A stretch of DNA of 35,165 nucleotides from positions 1 to 35,165 of the forward strand of contig JAPOPM010000202.1 of assembly GCA_026712905.1 (NCBI GenBank). Direction: 5' to 3'. The stretch comes from Deltaproteobacteria bacterium. Its GTDB lineage: Bacteria > Desulfobacterota > Binatia > UBA9968 > JAJDTQ01. The position numbers were made by a program, and so were the translations under genes. This document shows, in pieces, positions 33,189-35,165 of the stretch (position 1 is its first letter; each line of letters begins with the position of its first letter). The notes under the pieces are model-generated. The model searched no databases, was not told the origin of the DNA, and worked only from the letters and a program-made list of their open reading frames with translations.

Positions 33189-34313
33189 CCCGTACAGCCG
33201 TGCGGGATTGCTCTCCAGGATCGCGTTCTTGCCCGACTCACTGACGTCGTCCCGCTCGCGTAGCGTCTTGGCGGCGTAGCGTTCCCGGTCCGAGTGAGGC
33301 ATGTCGGAGCCGAACACGATCTGGCCCTCCCCCACCAAGTCCATGACCCGGGGCAGCATGTCGTCCTCCACCTCCGCGCTCCAGTACAGGTTGCCGCGCT
33401 TGAGGTACTCGTTGGGCTCGACGGCGGCGTTGACGTTGATCTGCGGGTAGAGGTTCGCCAGCCGGTGAGCGTGCGGGTACCGATGGTTGAGGCGATCGAG
33501 GACGAACGGGATCCACAGGCAGCCCGCCTCCAGGAACACCACTCGCAGGTTCGGAAACCGGTCCAGGAGGCCGCCGGTCATGAAGGCCACGAAGCCCATC
33601 AGCAACGGCATGGTGAACGCGGTAATCCAGGAGGGGTAGAGCTCGCTGTAGAGGTTGTTGAGTGACGGGCACGACCAGCCCACGTGCACGCCCAGGGTCA
33701 GGTCCGTCTCCGCCATGGCTTCGTAGAACGGCAGGAACATGGGGTTGTCGAGCATGTGATCGCCCGCGGTCCCCAGCACCATCATGGACGAGGCGCCCAG
33801 GCTCTTGGCCTCGTAGACGCCCTGCACGGCCGAAGGGACGTCCTCCAGGTTGACCACCCCGGCCCACTTGAGGCGGTCGCTCCCCGAGAGCGTGTCGCCC
33901 AGCCAGCGGTTGTAGGACGAGCACAAGGCGGACATGAGGGCGGGCTCGGTGGTCAGCGGATAGGCAAGGAAGAGGGTCGGATAGATGACCTGGATGTCGA
34001 TGTCCTCGGCGTCCATCGCCTCGAGGCGAGCGTTCAGGTCCGTCAACTCCTGGCTGTCGAGGCTGTCCAGGTTCTTCCCCTCGATCAGCGCGCCGTGCCG
34101 GGTGGGTTTGCCGTCGACCCTGGCCGGAGTGCTGAAGTTATTGCAGCCCAAGCCCGACCGACGCGGGACGACCTGCTCGCCGATCATCCAGTAGAACATG
34201 CCCCCCGAGCCGACGATAGCTGGCCGCCGGGACCGGAACGCCGGGTCCATGTACTTGTCGTCGAAGGTCGCGGGGCACTCGTTCACATGTCCGTCTGCAT
34301 CAATGACTCGCAT
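33183..34313 (-). CDS. Amidohydrolase-2 family metal-dependent hydrolase (copy 2)
   Basis: The ATG at 34313 is preferred to upstream options because AAAGGG lies eight bases upstream. The 376-residue protein begins MRVIDADGHVNE with the metal-binding D-x-H (D7, H9), has GVHVGWSCPS in the middle and FGSDMPHSD near the end, the PF04909 layout. It differs strongly from copy 1 outside these motifs, so it is a distant paralogue rather than a recent duplicate. It is the first gene of the minus-strand run containing the VOC, GFA and racemase-fold genes. A decarboxylase or hydrolase role on an aromatic or cyclic acid is likely but unproven. Confidence 0.87.
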   Translation of the reverse strand: MRVIDADGHVNECPATFDDKYMDPAFRSRRPAIVGSGGMFYWMIGEQVVPRRSGLGCNNFSTPARVDGKPTRHGALIEGKNLDSLDSQELTDLNARLEAMDAEDIDIQVIYPTLFLAYPLTTEPALMSALCSSYNRWLGDTLSGSDRLKWAGVVNLEDVPSAVQGVYEAKSLGASSMMVLGTAGDHMLDNPMFLPFYEAMAETDLTLGVHVGWSCPSLNNLYSELYPSWITAFTMPLLMGFVAFMTGGLLDRFPNLRVVFLEAGCLWIPFVLDRLNHRYPHAHRLANLYPQINVNAAVEPNEYLKRGNLYWSAEVEDDMLPRVMDLVGEGQIVFGSDMPHSDRERYAAKTLRERDDVSESGKNAILESNPARLYGF

Positions 34314-34392
34314 AGCGGTACCCTTTGCCGATTTAGGGTGGCAAGTCAAGTTGCGGCCGGCCTGTTACGGAGATGCAGTGCCGTTGGAAACA

Positions 34393-34420
34393 TTGAACAG
34401 GTCGACCAACATCCTATAGT
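34393..34420 (+). promoter_or_regulatory. Promoter candidate for the orphan antitoxin, leaderless
   Basis: TTGAAC at 34393-34398 and TATAGT at 34415-34420 are 16 bases apart (4/6 and 5/6 consensus matches). The expected transcription start falls on or next to the ATG at 34427, and no Shine-Dalgarno sequence lies in the few bases between, so a leaderless mRNA is predicted. Confidence 0.45.
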
Positions 34421-34426
34421 GCAAAC

Positions 34427-34678
34427 ATGATCAGGGTCGACGTCCTCAAGGCAGAAACTCAACTCGCCCGCTATGTCGCAGAAGTTGAGCAAGGAAAAAC
34501 GATTGTTCTCTGCCGCAACAACATACCCGTGGCTGAAATTCGTCCGTTAACCAGACCGCCGAACCAACCGAGGCCCGTGGGGATCGATCGAGGGATGAAG
34601 GTCCCGTCTATTTTCTTCGAGCCGTTGCCCGAAGATCTGCTCGCCGCGTTCGAAGGGAAGCAGCATACCGACACCTGA
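34427..34678 (+). CDS. Phd/YefM-family (VapB-type) antitoxin, no toxin gene adjacent
   Basis: The 83-residue protein has the Phd-type N-terminal DNA-binding fold (VDVLKAETQLARYVAEVEQG, then VLCRNNIPVAEIRPL) and a C-terminal PLPEDLLAAFEG tail that in VapB antitoxins wraps the PIN toxin. Normally the toxin starts within or just after the antitoxin gene. Here the next 140 bases hold a dispersed repeat and then a hydrolase gene, with no PIN or RelE frame on either strand. It is thus an orphan, either a relic or a stand-alone repressor. The lack of a ribosome site fits leaderless translation. Confidence 0.85.
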   Translation: MIRVDVLKAETQLARYVAEVEQGKTIVLCRNNIPVAEIRPLTRPPNQPRPVGIDRGMKVPSIFFEPLPEDLLAAFEGKQHTDT

Positions 34679-34690
34679 TTCCCTCCTCAC

Positions 34691-34723
34691 CCCACCTGGA
34701 TTCCCGCTTTCGCGGGAATGACG
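34691..34723 (-). repeat. Dispersed palindromic repeat, block B variant, inverted
   Basis: CCTGGATTCCCGCTTTCGCG continues to GGGAATGACG, an inverted block B with hairpin ATTCCCGC-TTTC-GCGGGAAT. It begins 13 bases after the antitoxin stop, in the place where a toxin gene would be expected. Confidence 0.8.
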
Positions 34724-34788
34724 ATTCGGGGGGTCGCTGCCTCTCAAACCAGCAAGCGCTCTTTCCGGTGTCACGGGATCGTGTTACG

Positions 34789-34815
34789 CTCCCGGCCATC
34801 ATCGCCAGCCGGGAG
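34789..34815 (+). promoter_or_regulatory. Hairpin covering the hydrolase ribosome binding site
   Basis: CTCCCGGC (34789-34796) and GCCGGGAG (34808-34815) are perfect 8-base arms around an 11-base loop. The right arm contains nearly all of the GGGAGG Shine-Dalgarno sequence (34811-34816) of the downstream gene, so folding would block ribosome entry. Confidence 0.45.
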
Positions 34816-34820
34816 GACCC

Positions 34821-35165
34821 ATGCAGCTCATCGAGCGCTTGTTCAACAAAAAGGACCACGGCGTCGCCGGGTTCCTGGCGCACCCGCAACGGACGGAGCC
34901 GGGGCCGGCGCTGCTGCTGATCCACCCGAAGGGTGGGTTGACGGATTACATCAAGATCGAGGCCCGGAAATTCGCCGCCCTGGGCTACAGCACCTTTGCG
35001 CCGAACGTCTTCGAGCAACTGGGCTATCCGGAGCCCACCCACATCGTCAGCGGCGGCGAGATCCAGGCCAAGACCTCCGACGACCAGTTCGACGCCGCGC
35101 TCACGGAGAGCTGGCGCTTCCTGCTGTCCCAGCCCCACGTGGACAACAAGCGGGTGGCGGTTTCG
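34821..35165 (+). CDS. Dienelactone-hydrolase-like protein, N-terminal part
   Basis: The frame opens at ATG 34821, four bases after GGGAGG, and runs 115 codons off the right edge. The visible part has an alpha/beta-hydrolase start: GVAGFLAHPQ, ALLLIHPKGGLTDYIK, then EARKFAALGYSTFAPNVF, as in dienelactone hydrolases, and ends with KRVAVS just before the expected nucleophile elbow (G-x-C/S-x-G). The catalytic nucleophile is therefore outside the window. Dienelactone hydrolases act in chlorocatechol breakdown, but many homologues are general esterases. Confidence 0.82.
   Translation, partial: MQLIERLFNKKDHGVAGFLAHPQRTEPGPALLLIHPKGGLTDYIKIEARKFAALGYSTFAPNVFEQLGYPEPTHIVSGGEIQAKTSDDQFDAALTESWRFLLSQPHVDNKRVAVS

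Overview
The window is GC-rich DNA from a Gram-negative bacterium. The outer-envelope evidence is an O-antigen-ligase-type membrane protein, a lipobox-bearing lipoprotein with TbpB-type barrel motifs, and a Tat-exported binding protein. Many genes have strong GGAGG-type ribosome binding sites, gene spacing is tight, and there is no phage, transposase or CRISPR signal. The enzyme mix (LLM flavin oxidoreductase, PhyH dioxygenase, two amidohydrolase-2 proteins, two dihydroxyphthalate-decarboxylase-like proteins, NDP-forming acyl-CoA synthetase) looks like a metabolically versatile heterotroph of the kind seen in uncultured deltaproteobacterial or Tectomicrobia-like genomes. That placement is inference and no marker gene is present.

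Layout. Positions 1-3764 (minus) hold most of a huge secreted mosaic protein (cadherin-like, leucine-rich repeat, Calx-beta and Ig-like modules) that runs off the left edge. An AT-rich spacer with a palindrome separates it from an O-antigen-ligase-like gene (4115-6091). Next come a degenerate HAD-fold protein (minus) and a divergent dihydroxyphthalate-decarboxylase-like gene. Its paralogue faces it at the end of a minus-strand run: kinase-BON fusion, NAD epimerase, MobA-like transferase, paralogue. Divergent from that run is a coupled MoxR AAA+/VWA pair resembling RavA-ViaA (11975-14661), followed by an LLM oxidoreductase.

From 15694 to 19443 two direct copies of a composite palindromic repeat bracket four genes: a flavin monooxygenase, an ABM-family protein, a PhyH dioxygenase and an SDR. 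Then follows a six-gene plus-strand operon (19645-26430): a PotD/PotB/PotC/PotA-type ABC importer with an NDP-forming acyl-CoA synthetase and an enoyl-CoA hydratase inserted between PotC and PotA. The likely logic is uptake of a small organic substrate, CoA activation, then hydration or a related crotonase step.

The right part holds a 1074-residue lipoprotein combining a metzincin-like protease with three TbpB-type barrel signatures (26476-29700, minus), a divergent amidohydrolase, a run of minus-strand genes (Asp/Glu-racemase-fold protein lacking both expected catalytic cysteines, GFA zinc protein, VOC protein, second amidohydrolase), an orphan Phd/VapB antitoxin, another repeat copy, and the start of a dienelactone-hydrolase-like gene whose ribosome binding site lies in a hairpin.

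The most unusual items are the protease/TbpB lipoprotein, the ABC importer plus acyl-CoA operon, the kinase-BON fusion operon, the compact RavA-ViaA-like pair, and the repeat-bounded oxidoreductase cassette. No tRNA, rRNA or riboswitch was recognised.
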